Shown in pieces: positions 41,507-52,652 of a stretch of DNA of 64,000 nucleotides (position 1 is its first letter; each line of letters opens with the position of its first letter). Origin of the DNA: Temnothorax longispinosus (Eukaryota > Arthropoda > Insecta > Hymenoptera > Formicidae). Position numbers and translations under genes: made by a program. The stretch spans positions 13,804,433 to 13,868,432 of the forward strand of contig NC_092358.1 in assembly GCF_030848805.1 (NCBI RefSeq). Direction: 5' to 3'. Below the pieces are notes generated by a model, which was not told the origin of the DNA, did not search any database, and saw nothing but the letters and a program-made list of their open reading frames with translations.

Positions 41507-43570
41507 TTATAATCGCGGATATAGGTTTTGAGTTTCATTGTGGATAACTGTTTTTTCTTTTATTTCAATCTCAGGAGCAGAGCAAATAATATTACTTGTA
41601 TGTTGTTGTGAATGTAATGTATTTGTTTCTGAGTTTTCATTTTCTGTTATTACTTGTGTTAATGTTGCTTGTGTTTTAATTGTTTCTGATGACTCTTGTT
41701 CTGAGAATGTCTGATCTTTTCCTTTCCGTGTTGTTCCTCTTGCTAAATGTAACAGCAAATTCGTCACTGAGTCCCATAGCGCTCCAATTAAATATATTGA
41801 CCATCCATAAATAGTATGAAGTGCATAGCCATGTATGATGGTATCCACTATTAATTTAGTTGTTCTTATGCAGAAGTATAATCCAATTACTCTTGCACTT
41901 GCATTGTCGATGGATAGAAACGTTCCCCAAATTTTCTTCCAGGTGTTTTCCGTTATTTTTTCCAATGAATTTTCATCCAGAAGGTGAGAGAGTGATATTC
42001 CTTGTGTTAATACTGGTTCTCCTTTTACACCGCGCGCCATTGTGTTTAAGATTCCATTCCTTTCCGCTGGGAACATTATTTGATCCCTTAAATTTTCAAG
42101 TTCGCTATTAGTATAAATACCGCTTGCTGCCAATGGTCCAGGATCATTATATTGCCACGTAGGTTTACTGTTCGGTTTTATTATTGCTGGTGATTTGCTG
42201 TATTCCAAAATTGGTGTTATTCGATACCATCCGTCATTTAAAAGATACATTGTTGGAATTATTCGGCTGCATGTATTCTGTGTTCCTGTTTTAAACAAGA
42301 TGTGAGTCCTTGGCGCTAAGAAATATGTTTCATTTCCTTTAAATACCGGTAATTGTTGATAACATTCCTGCGTTTGTCGATACTTAACGTCCACCGGAGT
42401 GCATTTAATTATATGTACAACTTCTCCTGAGATCACTGCCATATATCCGGGTCCTTTCATAATTTGATACGCAAAATCATCTGGAGCATGGATCGCTAAG
42501 CTCAGTGCATTCTTCATTACTTGTCGTTCCAAGTTGCAGCGTTGTGTTAATACATCTGTGCATAAACGGTTCATTTGTGTGCGTATGTGTCTTTCTACAT
42601 AAATAAATTTCGAGTTTACATAAGCAAAAATATCTAAATTTTCTACTGATATATGGCGCTTATGCGCAAAAGATTCTCCTTTTTTAATTTCTAAAATTAC
42701 AAGTTTTGGATGTTCTGTTTTAATTAACGTATATCCACAAAGAAGCTCTTCCCCCATTTGTGTTAACGCAAAAGTTACGTCTTTAGTTGACAAGGAATAA
42801 ATTATTTGCAAATTTTTATCTACATTACTAACCATCTTATTTGCTTTTCCTTCATATAATACATCATAATGGTTGAATTTACAGTAATCATTGGGTATTG
42901 TTTCCCAGAAAGTATACTTTCCTTCAATATCTAAACAATTTCCATCTGAATATTGACAGGTTGTTCCTGTTTTTAAATGTATCTGATTTGTTTCTATATT
43001 AGTTACTGCTTGATGAGAATTTAGACTAATGGTTATTATTCCTTGCACAACTACATTTTGCCATGTTCCATAAGGATCTGAATATTGCGTTCCAAAACAT
43101 TGTCCGTCTGTTGTTACTGATCCTGCAAAAGTGATTGGTCGCGACGTTGTGTGATTTACTTTTAACCCATTGATTACATTGTTAACGTTTATAATAAGTG
43201 TTCCGGTTTTATGCATATTTTTACATTGATCTACCGTCGTATCGATAATATATTCCGCTTGTGCATTAGTTACTGTCGCAATATGTGAGTGCATTCCGCA
43301 GTAATAAATTGTTCTCGAAATCGAAATTTTACATTGAATTACATGGATTGTGTCAAATTTCGCAAGTTGTAATAGTTGAATATTAGTTTCTTCTACATGT
43401 GGTTCCATTAACGGGATGTTACATTCTTCTATTTCCAATAACGAGATAGTCGTCACATTGAAGTTCGATGTTCCGCAATCGTACCCGATGATTCCATATA
43501 TTTGTTGAATGTTGAGAAGCAGGGTGATTATTGGGATTATCATTATCATCTTCATCAGGATCATCTTCAT
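41507..43570 (-). CDS. env-like glycoprotein of the env-bearing Gypsy, 687 aa
   Basis: Predicted membrane fusion glycoprotein. A hydrophobic signal peptide covers residues about 1-25, directly followed by GYDCGTSNFNVTTISLLEIE. Several N-X-S/T sites and conserved-looking Cys follow, then a hydrophobic segment near residues 595-630 (GWSIYLIGALWDSV) before a hydrophilic tail. The furin site and fusion-peptide signature of baculovirus F-type errantivirus Env are not apparent. The N-terminal pattern is more like glycoproteins of negative-strand arthropod viruses of the chuvirus kind, which is an inference. The frame is intact although pol is not. Confidence 0.75.
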   Translation of the reverse strand: MKMILMKMIMIIPIITLLLNIQQIYGIIGYDCGTSNFNVTTISLLEIEECNIPLMEPHVEETNIQLLQLAKFDTIHVIQCKISISRTIYYCGMHSHIATVTNAQAEYIIDTTVDQCKNMHKTGTLIINVNNVINGLKVNHTTSRPITFAGSVTTDGQCFGTQYSDPYGTWQNVVVQGIITISLNSHQAVTNIETNQIHLKTGTTCQYSDGNCLDIEGKYTFWETIPNDYCKFNHYDVLYEGKANKMVSNVDKNLQIIYSLSTKDVTFALTQMGEELLCGYTLIKTEHPKLVILEIKKGESFAHKRHISVENLDIFAYVNSKFIYVERHIRTQMNRLCTDVLTQRCNLERQVMKNALSLAIHAPDDFAYQIMKGPGYMAVISGEVVHIIKCTPVDVKYRQTQECYQQLPVFKGNETYFLAPRTHILFKTGTQNTCSRIIPTMYLLNDGWYRITPILEYSKSPAIIKPNSKPTWQYNDPGPLAASGIYTNSELENLRDQIMFPAERNGILNTMARGVKGEPVLTQGISLSHLLDENSLEKITENTWKKIWGTFLSIDNASARVIGLYFCIRTTKLIVDTIIHGYALHTIYGWSIYLIGALWDSVTNLLLHLARGTTRKGKDQTFSEQESSETIKTQATLTQVITENENSETNTLHSQQHTSNIICSAPEIEIKEKTVIHNETQNLYPRL

Positions 43571-43659
43571 CTGTATTAATTACAATTTAAGAGAAAGAAA
43601 TTTATTAGTATATTATCCTATAAGATTAAAAATGTTGCGCGGTACACCTTTAATCTTAT

Positions 43660-44504
43660 TTACATTTTCATTTTTCTGATTTTATTTGAATGAACAATTT
43701 TTGACTTTCCTTTAAAAAGGAGTTTAATATTTCCATTAGGTAAAATATCCGTTATTATATGTGGACCGGAATATTGGTCTCCTAATTTACCTTTCTTTGG
43801 TTCATTTAAAAGAAAAACTTGATCATTTATTTGAAAGGTTTGTGGATTAATCTTTTTATCATAATAAATTTTGATTTTAATTTTGATGCAATTAAGCATT
43901 CTCGAGCCAATTCTTGTAGATCGTGAATATTTGTCATTAATTGATATAAATAATCGTCATATGTCTTTTCTTTTCCAATGTCATTAACAATTTCACTGGA
44001 TGGTTGTCTGGCTGTTTTTCCAAATACCAACTCATATGGAGTATATCCAGTAGATTCATGAGTGCTTGTATTATATGAAAAGGTAGCATATTCTAGTAAA
44101 TCATCCCATTCTGTAAATTTATTCACATATTGTTTTAAATATTCAACTAATATTAAATGTGACCTTTCCAAAGCTCCATTTGCTTGTGGATAAAAGGCAG
44201 TTGTTCTATATTGTTTAATTTTGAATTGTTTAGTAAATCTTTTCATTAAATTACTCATAAAATTTGTGCCTTGATCAGTCAAAATTATTTTAGGTGCTCC
44301 GAAAATGCAAATAAAATATTTCAATAACGCATCAGCTACTTGAACGGCAGTTATTGATTTTAGAGAGATAGCTAGAGAAAATTTTGTGAGATGATCTTGG
44401 ATTGTTAGGATATAAGAATTTCTCTTTGTGGTTTCAGGTAATGGTCCGACTATATCCATTGATATTTTTTCGAATGACGAAAATGGTGTGTCAGTGATTA
44501 ACAT
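43660..44504 (-). pseudogene. env-Gypsy integrase core and C-terminus
   Basis: Frame 44504-43827 has FEKISMDIVGPLP, IILTDQGTNFMS and YPQANGALERSH, giving D,D,E of a Ty3/Gypsy integrase. A frame change near 43890 separates the C-terminal domain (43899-43660: INDQVFLLNEPKKGKL, YSGPHIITDILPNGN). Another frame change at about 44500 separates it from the upstream zinc-binding domain. The gene ends shortly before env. Confidence 0.85.
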
Positions 44505-46429
44505 GGGTTGTTTAGTTTTAACTCTAATTTTTTAATTTGACATTGCAAACATTGACTAATATAATTTTGAATGTCAGCTTTAATGTTTCCCCAATAAAAA
44601 TTTTGCCTGATTCGATTATAAGTTTTGGTTATTCCTTTATGTCCCCCGATTTTTGATGAATGAGCTTCTTCAATAATATCTTTTCTTTTTTGAATTTCCG
44701 GTATTATTACTAACCCATGGCATATTATTAATTTGATTGAAATTCCAAGCAATGTTTTTCGAATTTGATTTAAAATTTCTTCCCATTGAATATTATCTAT
44801 TTCTTTTGTTTTTGCAACATTTATTATTTTAATTGAGTTTTCTTTTACTACTTCTCGTAATTTAAATGTAAGTTCAATTAATGTTTCTCTTCTCATCTTT
44901 TCTTTAACATCTTCTTTACAAACCAAAATTAAATGAATTTTATTTCCCCTTCTAATGATTTCAATGTTTCCTGATTTACTATGTTTAATCTTTGGTATTA
45001 AATTTTGATTTTGAAGTTGTTTCGATCCTTCGTCACAAGGTTTACCATTTGCAGTTAGGAAATATAAATAATTTTCTCTTCTCATAAATATTTGATCACG
45101 ACTATTTATTATACTGTGTTTCTGTCCTCGCGTTATTATTTGTTTTTCGGTTCTGTCTAATGTCTCGTCTGTATTCGTAAGTTCGTTGAATGTTGTGTCT
45201 ATATCTTCCTCACTGTCGCTGTCTCGCTCTTCTTCACTTCGTTCTACCTCTTCTTCTTCCTCGGAGTCGTCATCGTCAGTAACTTGATCTTCCTGGTCGT
45301 CTTTCGAGTTGTCGTCGTTGGTTCTTTCCTCTGCAATTTTCGTGTGGTCCTCGCAATGATTTACATGCGTAGGCTTATTTTGATAATTCTCATAATTTTC
45401 ATATTCCCCTGTTAAATTATTTAGTATTTCTAAAAGATTAGATGGTATAGCTATTTGTGAATTTAAAGTATTTATATTTTCATTATTGCTAATTAAAGAA
45501 TTCATGTCATCATTGTTAATGTTTTCCAAGGATGTTTCTATCTCAAATGTTTCGTTCTGAGTGTTATTTATAATGTTTGATGATTCTAAAGGTGTAGATT
45601 CATTAATATTTATCTGATCTATTAAATTATTGTATGTTTCTAAAGATTCATTATTATTTATTTGATTTATTGGATTGTTTTGAATTTCTAATGATTCGTT
45701 AATATTTATCTGATCTATTGAATTATTATGTATTTCTAAAGATTCATTATTATTGATTTGATTTATTGGATTATTGTGTATTTCTGCATGGACTATGTGT
45801 TCGATAAACGGAGGTTCTTCTAATTCCTTCTTAGTGAAGGGTATGCTTTCTCCTTCTGATTTTTCTGCATTACGTGTTTGTATTCCTGTAACTACCGGCT
45901 CTGGTTCCTCCATCATCATTCCCCTTCTTGGCGAAACTGGCAAAGGTTTAGGATTAGCATTTCTTTGTCTTGCTTCATCATCTTCTGGGCACTCTTCAAT
46001 TTCATCAAATGAAGGATGTATTGGAAATATATTTGTCACAGGGTTTCTCGATAAAGCATCAGCATTAGCATTTATTTTTCCCGGTTTATAAATTATTTCA
46101 TAATCATATTCAGTTAATTTAATTCTCCATCTCGCTAATCGTGAAGTGGGATCTTTCAATTTATGAAGCCAGGTTAATGGTTTATGATCGGTTATTAATT
46201 TAAATTTTTTACCATAAAGATAAGGCCTAAAATGTTGCACGGCGTAAACTATTGCTAATAATTCTTTTTCAATTGTAGAATAATTTTTCTCAGCTTCATT
46301 TAATACCCTTGAAGCGTAACTTATTGGTTGATCTTTCCCTATTTGTCCTTGACTTAAAATTGCACCAATTGCAGTTCCAGATGCATCGGTTGTTAAAAGA
46401 AAAGGTTTAGTAAAATCAGGATATTGCAA
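44498..46429 (-). pseudogene. env-Gypsy RNase H, repeat-rich linker and integrase zinc domain (5'-truncated)
   Basis: The frame begins mid-pol at the composite's right end, so the RT domain is missing. RNase H is recognisable by LLTTDASGTAIGAILSQ, YSTIEKELLAIVYA, LITDHKPLTWL and NANADALSR. A long low-complexity linker follows, with a roughly 16-residue repeat (INQINNNESLE variants, minus strand of about 45590-45790) and an acidic stretch. Then comes the H2C2 zinc domain (HSSKIGGHKGITKTYNRIRQNFYW, CLQCQ). A linker of this size between RNase H and integrase is unusual. Confidence 0.85.
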
Positions 46430-46448
46430 TATTGGTTCATGACAACGG

Positions 46449-47424
46449 TCTTATTGCGTGTAAATTTAAGGAAGTTCTCGAAAGTATCATAACGATATTA
46501 AGTCAAGAATTCGAGATTACGCAGAGCGACGGGAGCTGTTTCGTAGGACTGCAAATAGATCGCGATCGAGAAAGAAAGTCGGTGTTTATCCATCAAAGCT
46601 CGTACGTCAAGCGTATTCTCAAGAGATTCGGTATGAGTGAAGCGAAGCCCCTGGCTGTGCCAGCCGATCCTCATGTAACCCTGTGTCCGGTAGACGAGAA
46701 TGAGAGTGTGAGAGACGTGCCCTACCGCGAAGCTGTAGGTTCATTGATGTTTGTCGCGATTGTGTCGAGACCCGACATCGCGTTCGCGGTAAATAGTGCT
46801 AGCAAATTTTTAAATAAGCACGATCTAAGTCACTGGCGAGCTGTGAAAAGAATTTTCGCTTATCTAGTCGGTACAATAAGTATAGGCATCGAGTATAGAA
46901 ACGGCGGAAGCGAGTCAAAGTTAGTCGGTTTTTCGGACTCGGATTACGCGGGAGACTTAGAAACCCGCAGATCTACGACCGGGTACTTGTTTAGTCTCGC
47001 GAATAGACCAATCACGTGGTCATCTCGACGTCAGAAAATGGTAACACTGAGTACTACAGAGTCTGAGTACGTCGCCGCGTCGTCCGCCGCGAAAGAGGCT
47101 GTATGGCTGCGAATCTTGTTAGATGATATCGGATGTCGTGATAGCGCTACTATCTTGTACGTAGACAACCAAAGCGCTATAAAATTAGCGAAAAATCCCG
47201 AGTTCCATGAGAGGACCAAGCATATCGACATTCGATACCATCACATTCGCGAGATGATCGAAAAGAGCGAAATTCGAGTCGAATATGTTCCGTCAGAAAT
47301 GCAAAAGGCGGACATACTAACGAAAGCGTTACCAAAGGAAAATTTCAGGCGTCTTCGTGAAAGCATGGGCATGTGTAAAGGTGTGCACAAGCAGTCAAGC
47401 GGCGGAAGTATTGAGTATGCCTGA
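46449..47424 (+). pseudogene. copia-1 reverse transcriptase C-terminus and RNase H
   Basis: Resumes the copia-1 pol frame exactly after the ACGG duplication. It contains FVGLQIDRDRERKSVFIHQ, VPYREAVGSLMFVA, RPDIAFAV, RNase H with FSDSDYAGD, LSTTESEYVA, LYVDNQSAI and HIDIRYHHIRE, and the C-terminal KADILTKAL. This half is free of stops, in contrast to gag and integrase. Confidence 0.9.
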
Positions 47425-47680
47425 CGAGTGTGTGCATGTATGTATGTGTCTGATCATGCGCGCAGCGAACGGTCCCGAAATTGCACGAGTGTGTCGTCAT
47501 AGAGAGCCAAGCGTCTTCCGAGCGCGGCGTTACCGGTCAGTTTTCTCGTCATTCGTCACAAAAGCTGGTCGACATAATAAAAGCACGATCGACATAATAA
47601 AAGCATTTACTTATACACAAGGTGTTCCTTTCCTTACTATCCCGGCAAGCTATCTGCACAAGGTCGCGGAATCGTGTGCA
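47409..47680 (+). repeat. copia-1 3' LTR
   Basis: 272 bp, preceded by GCGGCGGAAG (polypurine tract). Compared with the 5' LTR it has an extra copy of CGACATAATAAAAGCA and substitutions that all read G or C in the left copy and A or T here. Confidence 0.9.
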
Positions 47681-47685
47681 TCAAC

Positions 47686-48440
47686 ATCAAACATAACTAA
47701 ATACCAGGTATTCAATTTAAAGAGGTCAATACCGATCTTTTGCCAGGGTCGACTGGGAAAATCCTCTTTAACAAAAGGCTCTTTTAAATTCGATTTTTCT
47801 TCTATACATTTTGTACAAAGTTCTACAACATTCTTCAGTTGTGAGCTTAAACCCAGCCACCATATTGATTGTTTCGCTCTATCTCTACATTTATTTATGC
47901 CAAAGTGACCTTGATGTATTTTAGAGTGCATCTCTGCTTGTAACGAAAGAGGAATAACTATTCTAGAATTATAAAGCAAAAGGTGATCCACATAGGAAAA
48001 GTTATCTCTTAACTAGTAATATGGTAATAAACCATCTAGTAATTTATTCTTTTGAGGCCATGACTTCAAACAATAATCTGTAAGAGTCTTGCAAATAAAG
48101 TCAGATTCTTGCTCTTCGCGTATTTTATCTAAGAGAGTCTTAGTGGCAGGTAAATTGGCAATGGTTAATTTAACATAGCAGTCAATTTCCTCGGGTAGAT
48201 TATCCTTACTTTTTCCAACATCGTCTACTAGGCTTCTAAATAAACAATTTGCCAGGACTAAGTGCTTGCCAGGTACAAATATAACAGAATAATTATATCG
48301 CATAAGTATCAGTCTTATTCTCTGAAGACGCAGTGTTAGTTCATCTAAAAGCTTACTTTGCAATATTTGAAGTAATAGTCTATGATCTGTTTCGAGGATT
48401 ACATCTATACCTATAATATATTCTTTAAAATGTTATGTTG
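47686..48440 (-). pseudogene. G1 RNase H end and integrase zinc domain
   Basis: RNase H C-terminal part and linker (48363-48013) show RLILMRYNYSVIFVPGKHL then CLFRSLV, end of the usual ADALSR-like segment. An in-frame TAG lies at 48013-48015. The integrase H2C2 domain follows (HSKIHQGHFGINKCRDRAKQ, CTKC) and the start of the catalytic core (WQKIGIDLFKLN with the first Asp). The frame stops abruptly at the copia-1 insertion and continues at 7559. Confidence 0.85.
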
Positions 48441-48456
48441 CGTAGGCCAACGCTAA

Positions 48457-48616
48457 AGGCTCCTACAGACAGGACGCGTCAAGCGTCAAGCAGCGAGCAG
48501 CAACCCAATTGAACCCAATCAGTGAGGTGATATCAGCAGTGGCGTAGAAAATATCGTCTCGTTGATTGGTTACTGCTCGCTGCTTGACGCTTGACGCGTC
48601 CTGTCTGTGGGAGCCT
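48457..48616. mobile_element. 160-bp TIR element with TAA duplication (Harbinger-like MITE)
   Basis: Starts AGGCTCCTACAGACAGGACG and ends with the near-perfect inverted counterpart. Repeat arms extend about 50 bp. TAA occurs on both sides (48454-48456 and 48617-48619), a TWA target typical of PIF/Harbinger. It interrupts G1 RNase H. Confidence 0.75.
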
Positions 48617-48619
48617 TAA

Positions 48620-49846
48620 GGCTTCCTTCTCTATTTGACTGTATTTTGTTTCCGCCGAAGAAAGAGTCCTAGAAGCATATACAACTATTCTTCTGTTGCC
48701 CATCTCATCTTCTTGAATGAGAGCACCTCCTAACCCGTAACTAGAAGTGTCAGCCTGTACAACAATTTTCTTATTATGATCAAAATGGGCTAAAATAGGA
48801 GCTTGCAGAAGTTCTTTTATTCTTTTGAATGCTAGCTGTTGTGGTTGAAGCCACACGAAATGAACATTGTCTTTTAATAAACTGTTTAGAGGTTCTAACA
48901 CTGAAGATTTGTTAGGTACAAACTTACTTACATAATTGACCATACCCAGAAAAAGCAATAATGAACCTTTATCTGTTGGAGCAGGAAATTTTATAATGGC
49001 TGATACTCTGTCTGGTAAAATCTCAATTCCCCTTTCAGAAATTTTATGTCCCAGAAATTCTATTTCTTTTTGCTCAAAAATACATTTATTTTTATTTAAA
49101 GTAATTCCTTCCTTCTTCAATCTATCGAGGACTTTATTCAATGTTTTATCATGTTTTTGTTTAGTTTCAGCATGAATTAGAGCATCATCTATATGCACTA
49201 TCACATTGGAAATATCTCTTAGCAATTCTATAAACATTTGTGAAAGGTATTCTGGTGCACAATTTATACCAAAAGGCAATCTAGTGAACATAAACCTTCC
49301 AAAAGGCGTAATAAAAGTAGTAAGAGCTTGGCTATCTTCGTGAAGCTTAAATGAAAGCCTGCTTGTGCATCTAATTTAGTAAATATTTTTGATCCTTTTA
49401 AGTTAGCTAACATAATATCGACTTTAAGAATTGGAAAATTAGCCCTTTTTACATTGTTATTTAATTTAGAATAGTCACAGCAAAGACGAATACTATCGTT
49501 ATTTTTCTTTGGGACAACTACAATAGGACTACACCAATCGGTAGGAAAATCTACCGGTTTTATTATGCTTTTTTCAACGAGTCTATCTAATTCTTTTTTT
49601 AACTTGGGTTGCAAAGAAATAGCTATAGTTCGAGGAATTGATTGGGAAAAGGGAATTGCTCCTTCTTTCAAATAAATTCTCAATTCTTTTTTAAATTGCC
49701 CAATACCTTTAAATAATTCTGAAAATTTTAAACATACCTCTTTTGAAAGTTCCTCTAGTTTTATTGCATTCATTTTGCTTATCAATCCGAACTTCTTAAT
49801 TTCGGGTTTGCCTAACATGCTTCAATCCTTGAATAACGTAAACCCT
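48620..49846 (-). pseudogene. G1 reverse transcriptase
   Basis: Two overlapping frames (49818-49264 and 49291-48533) together carry LVEKSIIKPVDFPTDWCSPIV, IRLCCDYSKLN, IFTKLDAQAGFH, FTRLPFGINCAPE, catalytic VHIDDALIH and FLGHKISERGIE. RNase H starts with VVQADTSSYGLGGALIQ. One frame change near 49290, in a leucine-rich run, breaks the finger-palm region. The catalytic box is IDD rather than YxDD with Tyr. Confidence 0.88.
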
Positions 49847-49862
49847 AGCCTTGGCCTTGCAA

Positions 49863-50131
49863 GTCCCGGATGGTATCATTGCGTTTCCCGGGGCCCCCTC
49901 TCGATGTGCCGAGAGGGACGACCGTGTGGTTTTAGCCGGTAGGCCTTGCATGTAGTATCGTGGGCGATGTACATGCATGGAATCCGGCACTCCCCTCACT
50001 CCTCTCCCCGGAGGGTGAGGGGGTCTTCCCCCTTGTCAAACGGGGGGCCACTGGGTGCGTGACTGGTTGCCGGGTAGCGGCTCTCCCCGACCGCCACAGT
50101 GGTAGAAGATTTCCACACGTTAAAAAAAAAA
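49863..50131 (+). mobile_element. 5'-truncated poly(A) retroposon (R1-like non-LTR 3' end)
   Basis: A 269-bp G+C-rich segment ends in A10 and is flanked by the 15-bp duplication GCCTTGGCCTTGCAA (49848-49862 and 50132-50146). The body has no ORF. It resembles 3' UTRs of R1-clade insect elements by style, but this is not proven. It interrupts the G1 protease region. Confidence 0.8.
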
Positions 50132-50146
50132 GCCTTGGCCTTGCAA

Positions 50147-51046
50147 CGTTGGTCCCATAAAGTTACATCAACGTAACCTGTTACTGATAGACTTTTGCCA
50201 TTTGGTCCTAAAATACTTTTTGAAGATTTAACAATTTTGTTATAAAAACGTTCCGGAATACAATTATTCGCAATACAAGTTATGTCCGCGCCTGTATCAA
50301 TAACAAAATCTAACTTTATTTCTAATTCAGAAATTTTCATTTTAACCTTAAAGTCTCTATCTGTTGAACTATCGTTAACTTTACCCAGAAAGGCAGGACT
50401 ATTGTCATGACTAACAGCATCTTCTTCTTCCTCGACGCGATGGACCTTCTTGGAACAACATTTCTTATCCCAGTAGCCTAGTTTGTCGCAATTTCTGCAT
50501 CTTGATTTGAGTGCTGGACATTTCTTGAAATCCGCATGTCTTGCTAGGCCGCATCTCGTGCACTTCTGTTCCTCGTTGTGCGCAGATTTACCATCTCGTG
50601 ATTGAAAAGTCATCTTTTTCTTCTGAGAAATTTTATTCACCGTATTTGTATTTACAGTTTCTTGCCTGATGGCTTTACTTTCTTTTGCCTGAATTTCTGC
50701 CTAGCGTACCATTTCTATTGCTTTCTCCACCGTCAAATTTGAGGTTAACTGCAACCGTTCTGATGTACGTACATCCCGAATACCGATCACAATACGATCT
50801 CGTATAAGCTCTTCCTTTAATGGGCCATACTCACACGTTTCTGCTAGAGAGTATAATGCCGTGATGAATACGTCTGCAGGCTTGCCTTCCAACTGTATAC
50901 GAAAATTGAATTTATATCTCTTGAACACAATATTTCTTTTTGGAGAGAAATAATCATAAAATTTTTTCTTAACCGCATCAAACGTTGTGTTGGAAGCCAT
51001 GGTCGGCATAACTTAAGTTAAAATTTCTTCAGCCTTCTCGCCCATA
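50147..51046 (-). pseudogene. G1 gag C-terminal half, zinc knuckles and protease
   Basis: Gag capsid part (51009-50701) with KKKFYDYFSPKRNIVFKRYKF and GIRDVRTSERLQL, ending at an in-frame TAG (50701-50703). The same frame continues to zinc knuckles (CTRCGLARHADFKKCP, CRNCDKLGYWDKKC) and aspartic protease LDFVIDTGADITCIA. The retroposon at 49863 then breaks the frame. Confidence 0.85.
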
Positions 51047-51455
51047 GTATAGCCAGAGAGAAACCTGAGAGAGGCCATCCCGGCATTTTTCGTCAATTTT
51101 TCTGTGTCACATTTTCCGACGCGCCGCCTGAGAAAGTGCGTATCAACTACGTCGTTTCGCTCGGTAACCGCACATGGTTTGCGTCCGTGCTAATGGTTCG
51201 TGTCCGAACTAGCCAGTTAGAGGGGATATGCTGCGGCCGCGGCGCACAGTGGAACCGTTTGCGCGAATCGCGGAAAAAATTATGTTACTTGTAAAATATG
51301 CAATGAATGATCATAGAACCTTTCAATGTTGACTTATAAAAATTGCAAAAGTGTATATTTATTAAAAATTAATGATAGGAACAAGTATTTGATTGAAATT
51401 AAATAAAAATTCAATTTACATTTAATTTACGTATAAGAGCAAAGTAATTCTTGCG

Positions 51456-52639
51456 TCAATCATCGCTTAAGTCTAAATTTTTTTGATGTGGTTTACTTCT
51501 TAAACTAGTTATTAACGGATCGGATGACACGAGCATCATATGCATAACATCTTCATTTGTAAACAGACGGCTACATTTTCTACTATGATTAAGTCGATAT
51601 CGTTTATAGTCCTTATTTCTTGCCTCTTGAGCTTCTTCCGAGAATGTCCCAACAGGTAATGCTGCATTTTCCGAGGCATTTTCTATAATTTCCTTACCGT
51701 GAAGAAGAATTTTATGAACGGTAATTGGCATAAAGTACCAAGAATATTTTTCAATAAATATTTCCGCTGCCTTGTACGCATAAGAACCGAATTTTTCTGA
51801 ATTTATTTCTTCACCACAATTAATCGTTTGTAATATTGTGGAAAATCTTCTGATCAATTTCTCGTCAACTCCAGTTATTTCTGCTGTGATTTTTGGATCA
51901 GCAAAAAAATCGTCGAGAAGTATTTCCGTCATTAGATGATCCGGAACCTTGTTTAACGATGTCTACCCTCAGTCCAAGTTTATTATAAAAAGCGTCTTTT
52001 GTATTCTTTTTTTTGTTTCTTCTTTTTTAACGCGTGTTTCTGGCGTTGTTGACCACTTATTCTTGAAAGACAAATTGTAGGCAATATGTAATATACATTC
52101 CATGAATTTGATTCGTGCGTGCAAGGGTGACATTCCTAATTTGAGTGCTTCTTTTCTTTGTTAGACCTTTTATTAATTTCTGTTAAGTTGTTTATTTGAG
52201 ATGGTTTGGAACCGCAAATGAACCACGAAGATGATGAAGGCGTGTGGGTTACAGCTTGAGCTACCTTACCGTCTATCATCGTAAATATCATTTGATGATT
52301 TATTTTGAATGTGGTTCCGAACTTTTCTATTTCTGTTTCTCGTAATTGAGCAATTTCGTCATCCATACGTTGCTTTTCACTTTTTATTTTTTCAGCAGTT
52401 TTTCTTGTGTATTCAAATTGTATTGCTCTGCAATATCTCGTTGAAAAAGGTCGATCATTATTCCAAATAATAATATTTTTATCGTAAAATGAAGTAAGAC
52501 GTATAAGGGCATCATCTGTGACTAATTCTTGATAGGAGATGGAAAAGCTTTTCATGTCTTGAAAGGAGAAAGGAACGCAACGGATAATTGTTGTTTCGAG
52601 TGCATTGTTGCTGCAAAAGTCTTTTATAACAATTGGCAC
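51456..52639 (-). pseudogene. transposase-like gene, C-terminal part (left arm)
   Basis: Frames 52639-52136 and 51932-51456 read as one protein with a frame break between. The first contains FKINHQMIFTMIDGKVAQAV and ICGSKPSQINNL, the second ITGVDEKLIRRF, the His pair VHKILLH and EEAQEARNKDYKRYR. The HxxxxH pair followed about 25 residues later by an acidic-plus-NK motif resembles the end of RAG1/Transib-type DDE transposases. That assignment is tentative, and the upstream catalytic aspartates are absent. Confidence 0.6.
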
Positions 52640-52652
52640 TAACTAGTCACAG

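Larger units (their letters stand above)
11058..46444 (-). mobile_element. composite env-bearing Gypsy element inserted in copia-1
   Basis: The 4-bp sequence ACGG flanks the unit at 11054-11057 and 46445-46448, and the copia-1 RT frame joins exactly if the unit and one ACGG are removed. Gene order on the minus strand is RNase H, integrase, env, a Cys-rich ORF and an LTR. The layout is abnormal. The left end is an LTR in plus orientation, an oppositely oriented LTR follows 500 bp later, and the right end (46444) falls inside pol with no LTR. Two integrase-region frameshifts are present. It contains the later Maverick and copia-2 insertions. Confidence 0.75.
7560..47680 (+). mobile_element. Ty1/copia retrotransposon copia-1, split by insertions
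   Basis: LTRs lie at 7560-7818 and 47409-47680. The flanking 5-mers TCAAA (7555-7559) and TCAAC (47681-47685) form a TSD with one mismatch. Removing the element restores the G1 integrase frame across the site. The coding region begins at 7981, is interrupted at 11057 and resumes at 46449. Several nonsense and frameshift changes show the copy is dead. It must be older than the env-Gypsy, Maverick and copia-2 insertions it hosts. Confidence 0.9.
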
